Source of the DNA: UBA1359 sp029570385
Lineage (GTDB): Bacteria > Patescibacteriota > Patescibacteriia > Patescibacteriales > Patescibacteriaceae
Reading direction: 5' to 3'
Assembly: GCA_035351315.1 (NCBI GenBank)
Contig: DAOPVX010000006.1
Location: 1 to 45,982, forward strand
DNA: 45,982 nucleotides
The notes beneath the pieces are model-generated. The model saw only the letters and a program-made list of their open reading frames with translations, was not told the DNA's origin and ran no database searches. The translations under genes were made by a program, and so were the position numbers. Numbering within the stretch: position 1 is the stretch's first letter; each line of letters begins with the position of its first letter. Shown piece after piece: positions 1 to 8,429 of the stretch.

Positions 1-367
1 GCTCAGCCAGATTATTAACAGCTAAATCCAACATCTGTCGCGATGAATCAACACCGAAATAAGTAAAGTTGTAGCCCTCTTTCTTGAGTCTCTTCAACAT
101 CACCTTCTCGCTGGAAGCATCACCGCATCCTAGGCTCACCAAAGCGAAACGCTGTTTTTTCTTGAACTGGCCGGCGACCAAATCGTAATAATCTTCGGTA
201 GAAAAATCAACGGGCAGCGGCGTTGTCGGCTTGTTGTAAGCCTGATAATAAAAATTGGCCCCGTCGTCTAGATAAAGAAACTTCTGCTCCAAGCTCCTGT
301 TCTTAAGACAGTCAATCATCTCTTTGTCCAGTTCCAAATCGGAGACCAATGAATTGATGGGTGTCAT
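1..367 (-). CDS. SAM-dependent methyltransferase, EgtD/histidine-methyltransferase-like (partial)
   Basis: The gene starts with ATG at 367 and runs off the left edge of the window, leaving about 122 N-terminal residues. I see a Rossmann methyltransferase motif I (LVSLGCGDASSEK) and, after a short spacer, the acidic loop FGVDSSRQML expected to bind the ribose of S-adenosylmethionine. The N-terminal part, with DDGANFYYQAY and an STEDYY motif ahead of the Rossmann fold, resembles the histidine-specific methyltransferase (EgtD, Methyltransf_33) superfamily. The substrate cannot be told from this fragment. Ten bases separate it from the HD-domain gene upstream, so the two are probably cotranscribed. 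The methyltransferase call is firm; the EgtD-like placement is an inference from domain order. Confidence 0.72.
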   Translation of the reverse strand, partial: MTPINSLVSDLELDKEMIDCLKNRSLEQKFLYLDDGANFYYQAYNKPTTPLPVDFSTEDYYDLVAGQFKKKQRFALVSLGCGDASSEKVMLKRLKKEGYNFTYFGVDSSRQMLDLAVNNLAE

Positions 368-377
368 AATTTTATAA

Positions 378-1265
378 TTAAACGCGAAACTTAGATATGC
401 CCAATTGAACGCCCAAGTCGGGATTGGCTGTATAGCCTTGGCTAAATTGGAATTCGGCTCGAAAGTTTCTTCCGTCACTGGTTATAGATAGAATCTCAGC
501 GGTTTTATTAAATAATTGATCGGCCAGCATTTTTTCAAACAACTTTTTATCAGTCATCTGCCAAATAATAGCATTGGTATGACTATAAACCAAATCATAC
601 ATTTCGCAATCCAGATCAATAAATTGTTTTTTGTATAAATCGTCTTTCAATTGAACCAAGTTCTTAAAGTGACCGCGCCGCAGGAAGGCCTGCCAATTAG
701 CTATAGCCTTGGCGACAGTTACCCCAGACCGATCATAACCCAAGATCTCTTTAGTCGGCAGAAGAATCGCTTGAGTTTCAAAGGCCATTCTAATCTGTTT
801 GTTGTTTGGCAAATGGCTTATTGTGTTCAGATTATGCTGACGATCAGCAATTTTAAGCAATAAGCAACGAACATCTTGGCCGCCGGCCCACAACAGCCGT
901 TCAATATCATCGTCAAATTCTTGGCCTTGGCAATAAAAATTACTGCGATCTTTAGTGACTGAATCAACCAAGAAGCCAACCTGGGTGCCAAAATCGCGAT
1001 AGATATCACCCATCAGACAATCCGGGCAATCTTCAACCGTATCGTGGAGCAAGGCCGCTGCCGTCAGAACCGGATCGGCAAATTTCTCAGCCAAAATTTC
1101 GGCCACGGCAACCGGATGAGTAAAATAGGGTTGACCAGACTTGCGTTTTTGACCGGCATGCAAATGACGAGCCAAATTCCAGGCCTTCTTTAATAATTCT
1201 TCGTCGGCCGCAGTCAGCTGCTTAAAACTGTTAATTATTTTTTTGTCCGGCCACCATCCTAGCAT
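378..1265 (-). CDS. HD-domain phosphohydrolase, RelA/SpoT hydrolase-like, no synthetase domain
   Basis: A 295-residue protein whose first 170 residues match the HD hydrolase domain of the RelA/SpoT/MESH1 family. The metal and catalytic residues are visible: H50 in the segment YFTHPVAVAEIL, H74-D75 followed by E78-D79 (HDTVED, the hydrolase-competent form), and D141 in KIADRQHNL. The family removes the 3'-pyrophosphate of (p)ppGpp or acts on related nucleotides. No RelA-type synthetase, TGS or ACT domain follows; residues 175-295 form an unassigned C-terminal extension. It lies 5 bases downstream of the next gene (1271-1924) and 10 bases upstream of the methyltransferase, so it is inside an operon. 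The fold is certain; the exact nucleotide substrate is inferred. Confidence 0.82.
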   Translation of the reverse strand: MLGWWPDKKIINSFKQLTAADEELLKKAWNLARHLHAGQKRKSGQPYFTHPVAVAEILAEKFADPVLTAAALLHDTVEDCPDCLMGDIYRDFGTQVGFLVDSVTKDRSNFYCQGQEFDDDIERLLWAGGQDVRCLLLKIADRQHNLNTISHLPNNKQIRMAFETQAILLPTKEILGYDRSGVTVAKAIANWQAFLRRGHFKNLVQLKDDLYKKQFIDLDCEMYDLVYSHTNAIIWQMTDKKLFEKMLADQLFNKTAEILSITSDGRNFRAEFQFSQGYTANPDLGVQLGISKFRV

Positions 1266-1270
1266 AATTT

Positions 1271-1924
1271 TTATTCGGCAACTAAATTCTCTAAGGCGGC
1301 AAAATTGGCTGGTAAATCCTGCGGAATCAATATGGCAATCCGATCGCCAGGCTGCGCCCGAAAATAACTAACACTCGCTTTGAGCAACCGCCAGCGCTGA
1401 TGTTCATAAACGGCGTAATAATTGCCATCTGGCGCTTGTTCCAAGCTGGCAACCAAGCGCCGCCTTTCTACCGGGCTAACTTGCTTATAAAGAAAGTGCC
1501 CACGCGGACCGATGGTTAATTTTAAGCTATCACCAGCAACCAACTTTGATTTGGAGGCATAATTAGCTGGAACGGCATAGGCTTGGCCAGTGGTGGCAAT
1601 CATCTGCTCGCCGTCAAAATAACCTTCAATAATTTTATCACCATCATCGATTGGCTGGGTTAAGGAGTCAATTACTTGATGATCAGCCAAAGATGGCTGA
1701 CTGGTCGTCTGAATAATTGAGCGCAATTCTTGGGCCAATAATTCTAAACGACTGGCGATATTTTGCAAAGCGCCTGATTGATCAAGCGGCTGGCTGTCCT
1801 TAACTGGCGACTGATGGCTTGAAGTCGGCTGGGGTTGATCAGGCTGATTAAAAACAATGGCCTGATCCGGTTGCCAAACATCATTATTAACTGGGTCTTG
1901 GTTTTTATCGGTTGAACTGGACAT
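1271..1924 (-). CDS. Conserved hypothetical protein with Q/S/P-rich N terminus and compact C-terminal domain
   Basis: A 217-residue protein in two parts. Residues 1 to about 95 are polar, rich in Gln, Ser, Asp and Pro, and look disordered, with a short helical stretch (IASRLELLAQELRSII). From about residue 98 a compact beta-rich domain begins with GYFDGEQMIATTGQAYAV, continues through YASKSKLVAGD and PVERRR, and ends with YFRAQPGDRIAILIP. From memory, this C-terminal pattern recurs in Patescibacteria proteins, some carrying unhelpful ribosomal-protein-like names; I see no L7/L12 domain here. No signal peptide, membrane segment or catalytic motif is visible. It sits 3 bases after the VirD4-like ATPase gene, so it may serve that system, but function is unknown. 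Confidence 0.7.
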   Translation of the reverse strand: MSSSTDKNQDPVNNDVWQPDQAIVFNQPDQPQPTSSHQSPVKDSQPLDQSGALQNIASRLELLAQELRSIIQTTSQPSLADHQVIDSLTQPIDDGDKIIEGYFDGEQMIATTGQAYAVPANYASKSKLVAGDSLKLTIGPRGHFLYKQVSPVERRRLVASLEQAPDGNYYAVYEHQRWRLLKASVSYFRAQPGDRIAILIPQDLPANFAALENLVAE

Positions 1925-1927
1925 AAG

Positions 1928-4426
1928 CTATAAATTAAATTTGCCACGCTGGCTGATTTCCGCCTCCACCAAAGATCGATCCTGACCATACTTGAGCCGG
2001 CTTAACTGACGAATTTTGCCAGCCAGATCCAAGCTTTCTTGGCCAGCCAGCGGCCATGGCGTTTTTAAGGTAAACGGCCGTGAAGCAGTGTTGTTAATTA
2101 ACAATTTGATATAAGCAGTATATTTTTCAACATTAATCAAATCATAGGCATCAAAAGTCGGCGCGAATTCTTTTTGCAGAACTTCGGCATCTTCGGAACC
2201 AATCTTAAACGAAATAATTGTGCCGACGTTGCCAAAAACAGCGTCTTTAATAGCGGTGTCGCCGCGGGCCACCAATTGGCCGATATACTGATGGGCGATA
2301 ATCAAGCCGAGTCCATATTTTCTAGCTTCTGACAGAATCTGACAAACTGAATTGGTGGTAAAATTTTGAAACTCATCAATATATAAGAAAAAATTGCGGC
2401 GTTCTTCTTTGGGCATATCCGCTCGCGACAAAGCAGCCATCAACAGCTTGCCAACCAAAATCATGCCCAATAGATAAGCATTAAGCTCGCCGACTAATCC
2501 TTTAGGCAAGCTAACCAATAGAATCTTGCGTTTATCCATGATGTCGCGGAAATTAAAAGCGCTGGTTTGCTGAGCGATAATCGGCCGCATCATGTCATTA
2601 GAAATAAAAGAGGTCAATTTGGAGGTGATATAGGGAACAACATTGGCCAAAGCGGCGTCGCCACCGGCTTTTTCGGCTTCCTTGCGCCAAAAATCAACGA
2701 CTGTTTGATCGGCACAGCGGGAAAGTTTGAGATTGCGGAACTCAGCATCAGCTAAAACTCGAGGAATTTCCATTAAAGTTGAGCCGGATTCGGGATCGGC
2801 CATGACTAGCAGCATGGCATTACGCATATATTGTTCAAAAATCGGACCGCCGGTTGATTTCAAATCATAGAGCTTATCAAAAATACCAATCATTTCGTTG
2901 ATAACAAAGGTTTTCTGTTCCGGGTATTTGGCATCAAACTCTAATAAATTCAAACCCATCGGCCGCTCTAAATCAGCTGGCGCGAATAAGATAACATCTT
3001 CGGCCCGCTCTGGCGGCACTCTAGCCAAAACATCATCAACCAGATCGCCATGCGGATCAATGACGCAAACGCCAGCGCCATTCAAAACATCCTGGATAGC
3101 CATATTGGCTAACAAAACTGACTTACCAACACCGGATTTACCAATAATATATGTATGCCGTAAACGATCATCTTCCTTGATACAAATATCTTTCTTGATA
3201 CCGCGAAAAATATTATAACCCAATAATAAGCCTTGGTTAGGTACATCGGCTGAAGCGGCCGCTTGCTTAGCGGTCAGCCATAAAATATTAGGAGTTTCGG
3301 CGTTTTGTAGCGGAAAATGAAATAAACTGGATAATTCTTCAGTATTTAACAAAAAACTAGCCTTATCATCAAAGCGACGATAAATAAACTGTTCAATTAA
3401 TTGCTTGGCCGGCCGCCGGCGCGGCTTATTGCTAAAACTATTGCCGTATTCATAATAATTATACTGATGCAAAGCGTTAGCTAAGTCATTAAGCAAATTA
3501 TCGGAATGCGCTTGACTATTAGAACAAGCAATTAATCGCACATTAACATCTAAGCCGGCTTTGGCATTTTTTTCTTCCATTAACTTGAGCATATCGCCCT
3601 CCATGGCAGTCAACTGCTTATCCAATTGCTTAGCATTGGCCTGTTCCTGATTTTTCTTACTGCCAAAATTTTCTTTAATAAAATCTGACCAGCTATCAAA
3701 CGACCCATGTTTGAGTGCCGCTGATACTGATTTCTTCTTGTGCGATAATTCAACGATTTTTTTCACTGTACCGTGCCAGACACCATAGGCGCTACGCACG
3801 GTATATTGAATTGCCAAACTATCATCAGTAGATAATTTAGACATAACATTAAGCTGAGAATTCATCAAATCAGCTTCTTGTTGATCGTAGGTTTTAATTG
3901 GCAAGGCATAATGACGAGTCGTCTTTAAACTACCCACGGCCACATAACTCTGTGGTTTAAAAAGATTATAATCAACCACTTCTTCAAGCATAGCATCAGG
4001 ATAATGAGCGTTGATCTGTTGTTCCAAATAGCGAGCTAACCGCCGCGGACTAACAACATAAAAAGCAATCAATCCTTGATTGGCAACAATCTCAAAAGAA
4101 AAATGATCATCGCGTCCCCACAACCAAACTCCGAAGCCACGTTGAGCCCGCAAGCCACCGATACTGGCAAAAATGGTCTCGGCGCAGGCAATTTCTTCGC
4201 GCATCTGCTGAACAGTAAAATTCTGATTTTGGTCTCGTTGGCGATCTTTCGGCAATTTAACTAAATAAACTACTTGATCAAAATAGCGATGCCGACTAAA
4301 CAAGCGCCAAACTAAATAACGCCATAAAATAATTAGCCCCATAACAGCAATAACTGTAATGAAGATAGTTAAAAAAACGACCAATAAGTCATTGCTGTCA
4401 TTAAAGAAATCAAATAACCAGTTCAT
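1928..4426 (-). CDS. VirD4/TraG-like membrane ATPase, fused form
   Basis: An 832-residue type IV secretion coupling-protein-like ATPase. A hydrophobic segment near residues 12-36 anchors it in the membrane. Residues 50-400 are a non-ATPase domain homologous by eye to the separate protein at 11634-13136: shared landmarks are FSFEIV, ALPIKTY, a DYN/DYV turn and LFHFP/LWHFP. The P-loop GKSGVGKS is at 429-436, followed by VCVIDPHGDLVDD; Walker B is FFLYIDEFQNF, then the sensor HQYIGQL. Family members are hexameric motors that drive DNA or protein through a membrane channel. No other T4SS channel genes are in the window. It is flanked at 3 and 5 bases by 1271-1924 and 4432-4896, forming one operon. 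Confidence 0.9.
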   Translation of the reverse strand: MNWLFDFFNDSNDLLVVFLTIFITVIAVMGLIILWRYLVWRLFSRHRYFDQVVYLVKLPKDRQRDQNQNFTVQQMREEIACAETIFASIGGLRAQRGFGVWLWGRDDHFSFEIVANQGLIAFYVVSPRRLARYLEQQINAHYPDAMLEEVVDYNLFKPQSYVAVGSLKTTRHYALPIKTYDQQEADLMNSQLNVMSKLSTDDSLAIQYTVRSAYGVWHGTVKKIVELSHKKKSVSAALKHGSFDSWSDFIKENFGSKKNQEQANAKQLDKQLTAMEGDMLKLMEEKNAKAGLDVNVRLIACSNSQAHSDNLLNDLANALHQYNYYEYGNSFSNKPRRRPAKQLIEQFIYRRFDDKASFLLNTEELSSLFHFPLQNAETPNILWLTAKQAAASADVPNQGLLLGYNIFRGIKKDICIKEDDRLRHTYIIGKSGVGKSVLLANMAIQDVLNGAGVCVIDPHGDLVDDVLARVPPERAEDVILFAPADLERPMGLNLLEFDAKYPEQKTFVINEMIGIFDKLYDLKSTGGPIFEQYMRNAMLLVMADPESGSTLMEIPRVLADAEFRNLKLSRCADQTVVDFWRKEAEKAGGDAALANVVPYITSKLTSFISNDMMRPIIAQQTSAFNFRDIMDKRKILLVSLPKGLVGELNAYLLGMILVGKLLMAALSRADMPKEERRNFFLYIDEFQNFTTNSVCQILSEARKYGLGLIIAHQYIGQLVARGDTAIKDAVFGNVGTIISFKIGSEDAEVLQKEFAPTFDAYDLINVEKYTAYIKLLINNTASRPFTLKTPWPLAGQESLDLAGKIRQLSRLKYGQDRSLVEAEISQRGKFNL

Positions 4427-4431
4427 AATGA

Positions 4432-4896
4432 TTATTTATCTTTTAAAGCCATAATCTTGTCAGTTTTAATTTTGACTTCTTGCTCTAAGAAAAACCGATT
4501 AACACCGGGGATTATAGCTAAGAAGCGGCGAATCAAACTGATTATCTTAGTTAGCTGCGACTTGGCATGATCTAGCAACCGATCAATCTGATGAACCGTC
4601 CGTTCACCAGCTTGCTTGAGCTCTTGCTGCTTATCGGGTGGGAGATTCTGATAAATGTCAGCTAAGCCGTCTTCTAAAATATCATCAATAGCTTCTTGAC
4701 GAACTGTCAATTTAGTCGGCTGGCTAGCTGTTATGGCTGGTGGCTGCTGGGCGGCTGAATTAACTACGGGCTCTACCGTGACTGGCGCCGCTTCACTAAT
4801 AGCTGATTCGGTTATTTTTTCAGCAGTCGGCTGCCGTTCCTGACTATTATTCAGCGGCATCTGCTCAAAACTAGGCTTCAATTGTTCTTGAGGCAT
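4432..4896 (-). CDS. Small charged hypothetical protein, first gene of the VirD4-like operon
   Basis: A 154-residue protein I do not recognise as a named family. Residues 1-65 are low-complexity (Pro, Gln, Ala, Glu, Thr) and probably disordered. Residues 66-154 look helical: a segment with ILEDGLADIYQNLPPDKQQ, then amphipathic stretches rich in Lys, Arg and Ile, with PGVNRFF near 130. There is no obvious transmembrane helix or signal peptide. It starts 21 bases below a predicted start point whose extended -10 box is at 4924-4929, and its stop lies 5 bases before the VirD4-like ATPase, so it heads that transcript. Its position suggests an accessory role in the same complex; nothing in the sequence proves it. 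Confidence 0.7.
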   Translation of the reverse strand: MPQEQLKPSFEQMPLNNSQERQPTAEKITESAISEAAPVTVEPVVNSAAQQPPAITASQPTKLTVRQEAIDDILEDGLADIYQNLPPDKQQELKQAGERTVHQIDRLLDHAKSQLTKIISLIRRFLAIIPGVNRFFLEQEVKIKTDKIMALKDK

Positions 4897-4923
4897 AAAA
4901 AAAATGATTGCTTATTTGAAATC

Positions 4924-4931
4924 ATTATACC
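4924..4931 (-). promoter_or_regulatory. Extended -10 promoter for the 4896-to-1 operon
   Basis: On the minus strand the sequence reads TGGTATAAT, a perfect -10 hexamer (4924-4929) with a TGn extension. No good -35 is present at the 17-18 base spacing, as expected for extended -10 promoters. The predicted start near 4917 leaves a leader of about 20 bases. Confidence 0.6.
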
Positions 4932-4963
4932 ATAAACCAACTGATTGAGCCACTAATCCAAAG

Positions 4964-4993
4964 TTGTGGCCGTTGTCGTCTTTATGCTATAAT
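4964..4993 (+). promoter_or_regulatory. Sigma70-type promoter for the CorA-like gene
   Basis: TTGTGG (4964-4969), 18 bases, then TATAAT (4988-4993) preceded by TGC, giving an extended -10. Predicted start near 5000, about 20 bases before the ATG at 5020. It mirrors the divergent promoter at 4924-4931. Confidence 0.65.
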
Positions 4994-5019
4994 TACTTTA
5001 ATAATCATTAGCTAAAATT

Positions 5020-5991
5020 ATGGGTAAATATTTACAAGTTTCCAAAAAAATTGAAGAATTGATTATTGACAATCCTAAAACTGCTGGATCACTGAGCTGG
5101 CTCAATGTCAATAGTGCTGGCAAACCAGAATTGGAATACTTGCTCAAACGACAACACTTTACCATCACCCACTTGAAAGCTTCGATGGCCAAAAGTCTGG
5201 CGGAACGAGCTTTTATAGAAAAAGAAACTAACTATATTTTTATTATTCTTCATTTTCCCATAATCAAAGATGGCTTAGTCTTGCCGGCTGAAGTAGAATT
5301 CTTTATGGGTCATGGTTATTTAGTAACTATCCATAATGGTGATCTGCCGCCGCTGATGGACTTTTTTAATATTTGCAAAAAAGATGAGAACTCGCTGCTG
5401 GCCTATGAACTGGAATCATCGTCAGTCCTGCTTTATGAAATACTGGATCGTCTAATCAAATACTGTTATGAAGTTTTGGATAGTCATAGCAAAAGAATCA
5501 CTCATGCCCAAAACACTATTTTTAGTCTTGACAGCAAGCAGCGCGACACAGCTAGTGAAATATTGACCTTGCGTCATAATATTATTAAAATCCGTAAAAT
5601 TTTGCAAAATCATAAAAATATTTTACAGAGCCTGACTGAAATGAAAAGCAGCCTCGTGCCGGCCGCTGAATTAAAAAAATATTATTCAACCTTGGTTGAA
5701 CATTCAAAAAGAATTTGGGAAAATCTGGAAAACCAACGGGAAATGATTGAGGTTTTAAATGACACCAATGAATCGCTGCTCAACGATCGTATGAACCGTA
5801 TTATGAAAACCTTAACTATGATTACGGTTATTCTCTATCCACTGAATTTAATTGCCGCCATTTTTGGTATGAACACAATATTGGCTATGCCCTTTATAGG
5901 CGACCCGCTTGGATTTTGGAAAATATTATTTATAATGTTCTTAAGCACAGTAACGATTTTCCTAATTTTTAAACGCAAAAATTGGATATAA
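5020..5991 (+). CDS. corA: CorA-family divalent metal ion channel
   Basis: A 323-residue protein with the CorA plan: a soluble N-terminal alpha/beta domain (about 1-140), a long helical stalk (about 145-260), and two C-terminal transmembrane helices (about 263-283 and 300-316). The signature GMN is at 283-285 (IFGMNT), at the end of the first helix, followed by a short acidic-containing loop and a basic Lys/Arg tail. The family forms pentameric channels for Mg2+ or related divalent ions in the cytoplasmic membrane. It is one of only three plus-strand genes. Its last 23 bases overlap the 3' end of the convergent dihydrouridine synthase gene. Ion selectivity cannot be read from the sequence. 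Confidence 0.9.
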   Translation: MGKYLQVSKKIEELIIDNPKTAGSLSWLNVNSAGKPELEYLLKRQHFTITHLKASMAKSLAERAFIEKETNYIFIILHFPIIKDGLVLPAEVEFFMGHGYLVTIHNGDLPPLMDFFNICKKDENSLLAYELESSSVLLYEILDRLIKYCYEVLDSHSKRITHAQNTIFSLDSKQRDTASEILTLRHNIIKIRKILQNHKNILQSLTEMKSSLVPAAELKKYYSTLVEHSKRIWENLENQREMIEVLNDTNESLLNDRMNRIMKTLTMITVILYPLNLIAAIFGMNTILAMPFIGDPLGFWKILFIMFLSTVTIFLIFKRKNWI

Positions 5992-6907
5992 TAGTCTCTA
6001 AATCAGCTATTGATTTAATGGCCACTAATTGTTGACGGATTTTTTTGGCTTGCGGCCAACCCTTAACATACCAGGCCAAAAACTTACGCAACTCCATCAG
6101 ACCGGCCTGTCCCTTATTTTCAACAACTAACTTAGCATGACGAAGCATCAGCTGGCTAAGCTCTGACCATGACAAATTAATATTTACTTGCTGGGCAATT
6201 TCTTGAAAAATCCATGGCCGACTGAGCGCCCCCTGACCAATCATTAAACCATCGGCTTGGCTAGCGGCTAACATCGCTTGAGCACTAAATAAATCAATTA
6301 TCCCACCATTAGCTAATAATTGACCATTGACATAAGACCGACAAGCCGCAATGGCCGTCGGATCAACGAAGCCGCTAAAGCCAGCCGCTAAACTGCGCCC
6401 ATGAACAGCCACGGCGGCGATTGGTAAATCAGCCAAATTAGCCACAAATTGCTGAGCGCTGATACCCTGATTAAACGCTCTTAATTTAATAGATAGGGGT
6501 CGATCAGTGTTATCTAAAACCGCCCTAACCACCTCTCTGGCTCGCGATAAGTCAGCGCCGAGAGCAGCGCCGGCGCCCTGCTTAATTATCTTAGGCACTG
6601 GACAGCCAAAATTAATATCCAGTCCGTCCGGCTGTATTTTTTCTGTAATTATTTGAGCGGCAACGGCAAATTGCTGGGGATCACTACCAAACAGTTGGAC
6701 AATATAAGGGCGCTCTATTGGCTGGAAGGCTAACATTTCTAGTGTTTTGCGCTGATCATGAACCAAAGCGGCCACACTAGCCATCTCACTGACCACTACT
6801 TGCGCCCCATAACTCTTGCAAATCTGACGAAAAGCGCTGTCAGTAACGCCAGCCAAAGGCGCTAAGACCAAAATGGGCTTAGAAAGTTGAGACCAAAAAT
6901 TAACCAT
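5969..6907 (-). CDS. dus: tRNA-dihydrouridine synthase
   Basis: A 312-residue flavoenzyme that reduces specific uridines in the tRNA D-loop to dihydrouridine using FMN and NAD(P)H. The TIM barrel begins with LAPLAGVTDSAFR (residues 15-27). The catalytic cysteine is C102 in INFGCPVPKIIKQGAGAAL. FMN-phosphate and substrate loops are seen as VHGRSLAAGFSG, ANGGI and MIGQGALSRPW. The length is normal for DusA/B/C-like enzymes; the subfamily is not resolved. It is the last gene of a minus-strand operon, 5 bases after cysS, and its 3' end overlaps corA by 23 bases. Confidence 0.92.
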   Translation of the reverse strand: MVNFWSQLSKPILVLAPLAGVTDSAFRQICKSYGAQVVVSEMASVAALVHDQRKTLEMLAFQPIERPYIVQLFGSDPQQFAVAAQIITEKIQPDGLDINFGCPVPKIIKQGAGAALGADLSRAREVVRAVLDNTDRPLSIKLRAFNQGISAQQFVANLADLPIAAVAVHGRSLAAGFSGFVDPTAIAACRSYVNGQLLANGGIIDLFSAQAMLAASQADGLMIGQGALSRPWIFQEIAQQVNINLSWSELSQLMLRHAKLVVENKGQAGLMELRKFLAWYVKGWPQAKKIRQQLVAIKSIADLETIISNFCV

Positions 6908-6912
6908 AATAT

Positions 6913-8313
6913 TTAAACCGGTCGCAGTTGACTGCCGTCGGGACTGTCTTCAATCTTGTAGCCAGCCGCTAACAACTGCTGGCGCAAATTATCGGCTAGA
7001 CTAAAATCACCAGCTTGACGAGCGATTTGGCGTTGCTCAAACATCATAAGAATGTTTTGAGGAATAGCCGCCGCGTCAACAGCCAATATTTGACGACTTT
7101 TGGCTAGATTAAAACCCAGAACTTGATCAAAATTCAAAATTGTCGCTAATTTATCGGCCGAGGTCAATTGACTGTTAATAACAGCAAAAGTAACCGCCAG
7201 CGCCTGAGCGGCATTAAGATCATTATTAATCGCCTGTTGAAATTGAGCTTGAAAAAAACTAGCCACTTGACCAATTGCTGAACCCAAATCAGCCACTTGC
7301 CGATATAATCCATAAAGAGCCTGATTGGCAGCCACTAAACTATCGGGGCTATATTCCATCGGCTTGCGATAATGAACTTGCAAAGAGGCATAGCGATAAG
7401 CTAGCGGCGATATCTTGAGATCGGCTACTACTTTAGCCAGGGTTAAAAAATTATCGGCGCTTTTGGCCATTTTTTTACCGCCGACAATGTTTAAAAAAGC
7501 ATTGTGTAACCAATAACGGAAAAACGGCTGACCAGTGGCCGCCTCTGATTGGGCAATTTCATTAGTATGATGAACATTAATATGGTCAATACCGCCGCAA
7601 TGAATATCTAGATGTCCAGCTAATAGCTTTAAACTCATCGCTGAACACTCCAAATGCCACCCGGGAAAACCCTTGCCCCAGGGCGAATCCCACTCCATCT
7701 GTCGTTGCTGTCCCGCTGGACTAAACTTCCAGACTGCGAAATCAGTTGGTTGGCGTTTTTCTGGATTCCTATCCACTCGCGCTCCCTCACGTAATTGCTC
7801 TAATGGCAAATGACTTAATTTATTATAATCAGCCACTCGGCTAGTATCAAAATAAAGGCCATCGCTGGTCTTATATAAATACCCTTTATTATCCAAAGTC
7901 TTAGCTAAACTAATCTGTTCAGCGATATAATCGGTAGCTCGGCAATAAGTAGTCGGCGGTAAAATATTGAGAGCAACGAGATTGTCTTGAAAAGCTTTAG
8001 TATAAAATTCAGCGATTTCCCAAGCCGTCTTGTGCTCACGGGCCGCCCCTTGTTCCATCTTGTCATCGCCGGCGTCGCCATCATCAGTTAAGTGGCCAAC
8101 ATCGGTAATATTCATTATATGCCGAACATTATAGCCATTATATAGTAAAACTCTTTTTAGTAAATCAGCAAAAAGATAAGCGCGCAGATTGCCCAAATGG
8201 GCATAGTTGTAAACTGTCGGACCGCAAGTATAGAGGCCGACGACTGGTGGCTGTTGCGGCCGAAAGAGCTCTAGCTGACGGCTGAGAGTATTATAAAGAA
8301 ACAAATCAGTCAT
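6913..8313 (-). CDS. cysS: Cysteinyl-tRNA synthetase
   Basis: A 466-residue class I synthetase that charges tRNA-Cys. Near the N terminus is CGPTVYNYAHLGN: C30 is a zinc ligand and HLGN (39-42) is the HIGH motif. The zinc and substrate pocket continues at C223 (HLECSAM) and in CGGIDHINVHHTNEIAQ (239-255). The second nucleotide-binding motif is KMAKS at 281-285, the variant of KMSKS with Ala in the middle. The helical anticodon region fills residues 320-466. Length and domain order are those of normal bacterial CysS. It sits 2 bases after a possible 34-codon ORF and 5 bases before dus. Confidence 0.97.
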   Translation of the reverse strand: MTDLFLYNTLSRQLELFRPQQPPVVGLYTCGPTVYNYAHLGNLRAYLFADLLKRVLLYNGYNVRHIMNITDVGHLTDDGDAGDDKMEQGAAREHKTAWEIAEFYTKAFQDNLVALNILPPTTYCRATDYIAEQISLAKTLDNKGYLYKTSDGLYFDTSRVADYNKLSHLPLEQLREGARVDRNPEKRQPTDFAVWKFSPAGQQRQMEWDSPWGKGFPGWHLECSAMSLKLLAGHLDIHCGGIDHINVHHTNEIAQSEAATGQPFFRYWLHNAFLNIVGGKKMAKSADNFLTLAKVVADLKISPLAYRYASLQVHYRKPMEYSPDSLVAANQALYGLYRQVADLGSAIGQVASFFQAQFQQAINNDLNAAQALAVTFAVINSQLTSADKLATILNFDQVLGFNLAKSRQILAVDAAAIPQNILMMFEQRQIARQAGDFSLADNLRQQLLAAGYKIEDSPDGSQLRPV

Positions 8314-8315
8314 AG

Positions 8316-8420
8316 CTAAAAAATCGCCAGCAAGCCAAAAACAATGGCAATGCCCAAAAACTCAATAGCAAAAATTCTTAAAAATGTGGTTCCAGAGCGA
8401 TCAGGGTCAATAAAAGGCAT
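8316..8420 (-). CDS. Possible 34-residue single-pass membrane peptide
   Basis: A short reading frame from ATG 8420 to TAG 8316-8318 fills the gap between the glycosyltransferase (stop at 8430) and cysS (start at 8313). The predicted peptide begins MPFIDPDRSGTTFLR and then has a continuous hydrophobic stretch of about 19 residues (from IFAIEFLGIAIV to LLAIF), typical of one transmembrane helix. The exact fit between neighbours, with 9 and 2 bases to spare, argues that it is translated. No strong Shine-Dalgarno is visible, but neighbouring genes also lack one. I know of no homologue. A chance ORF remains possible. Confidence 0.4.
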   Translation of the reverse strand: MPFIDPDRSGTTFLRIFAIEFLGIAIVFGLLAIF

Positions 8421-8429
8421 ATAGTAAAA

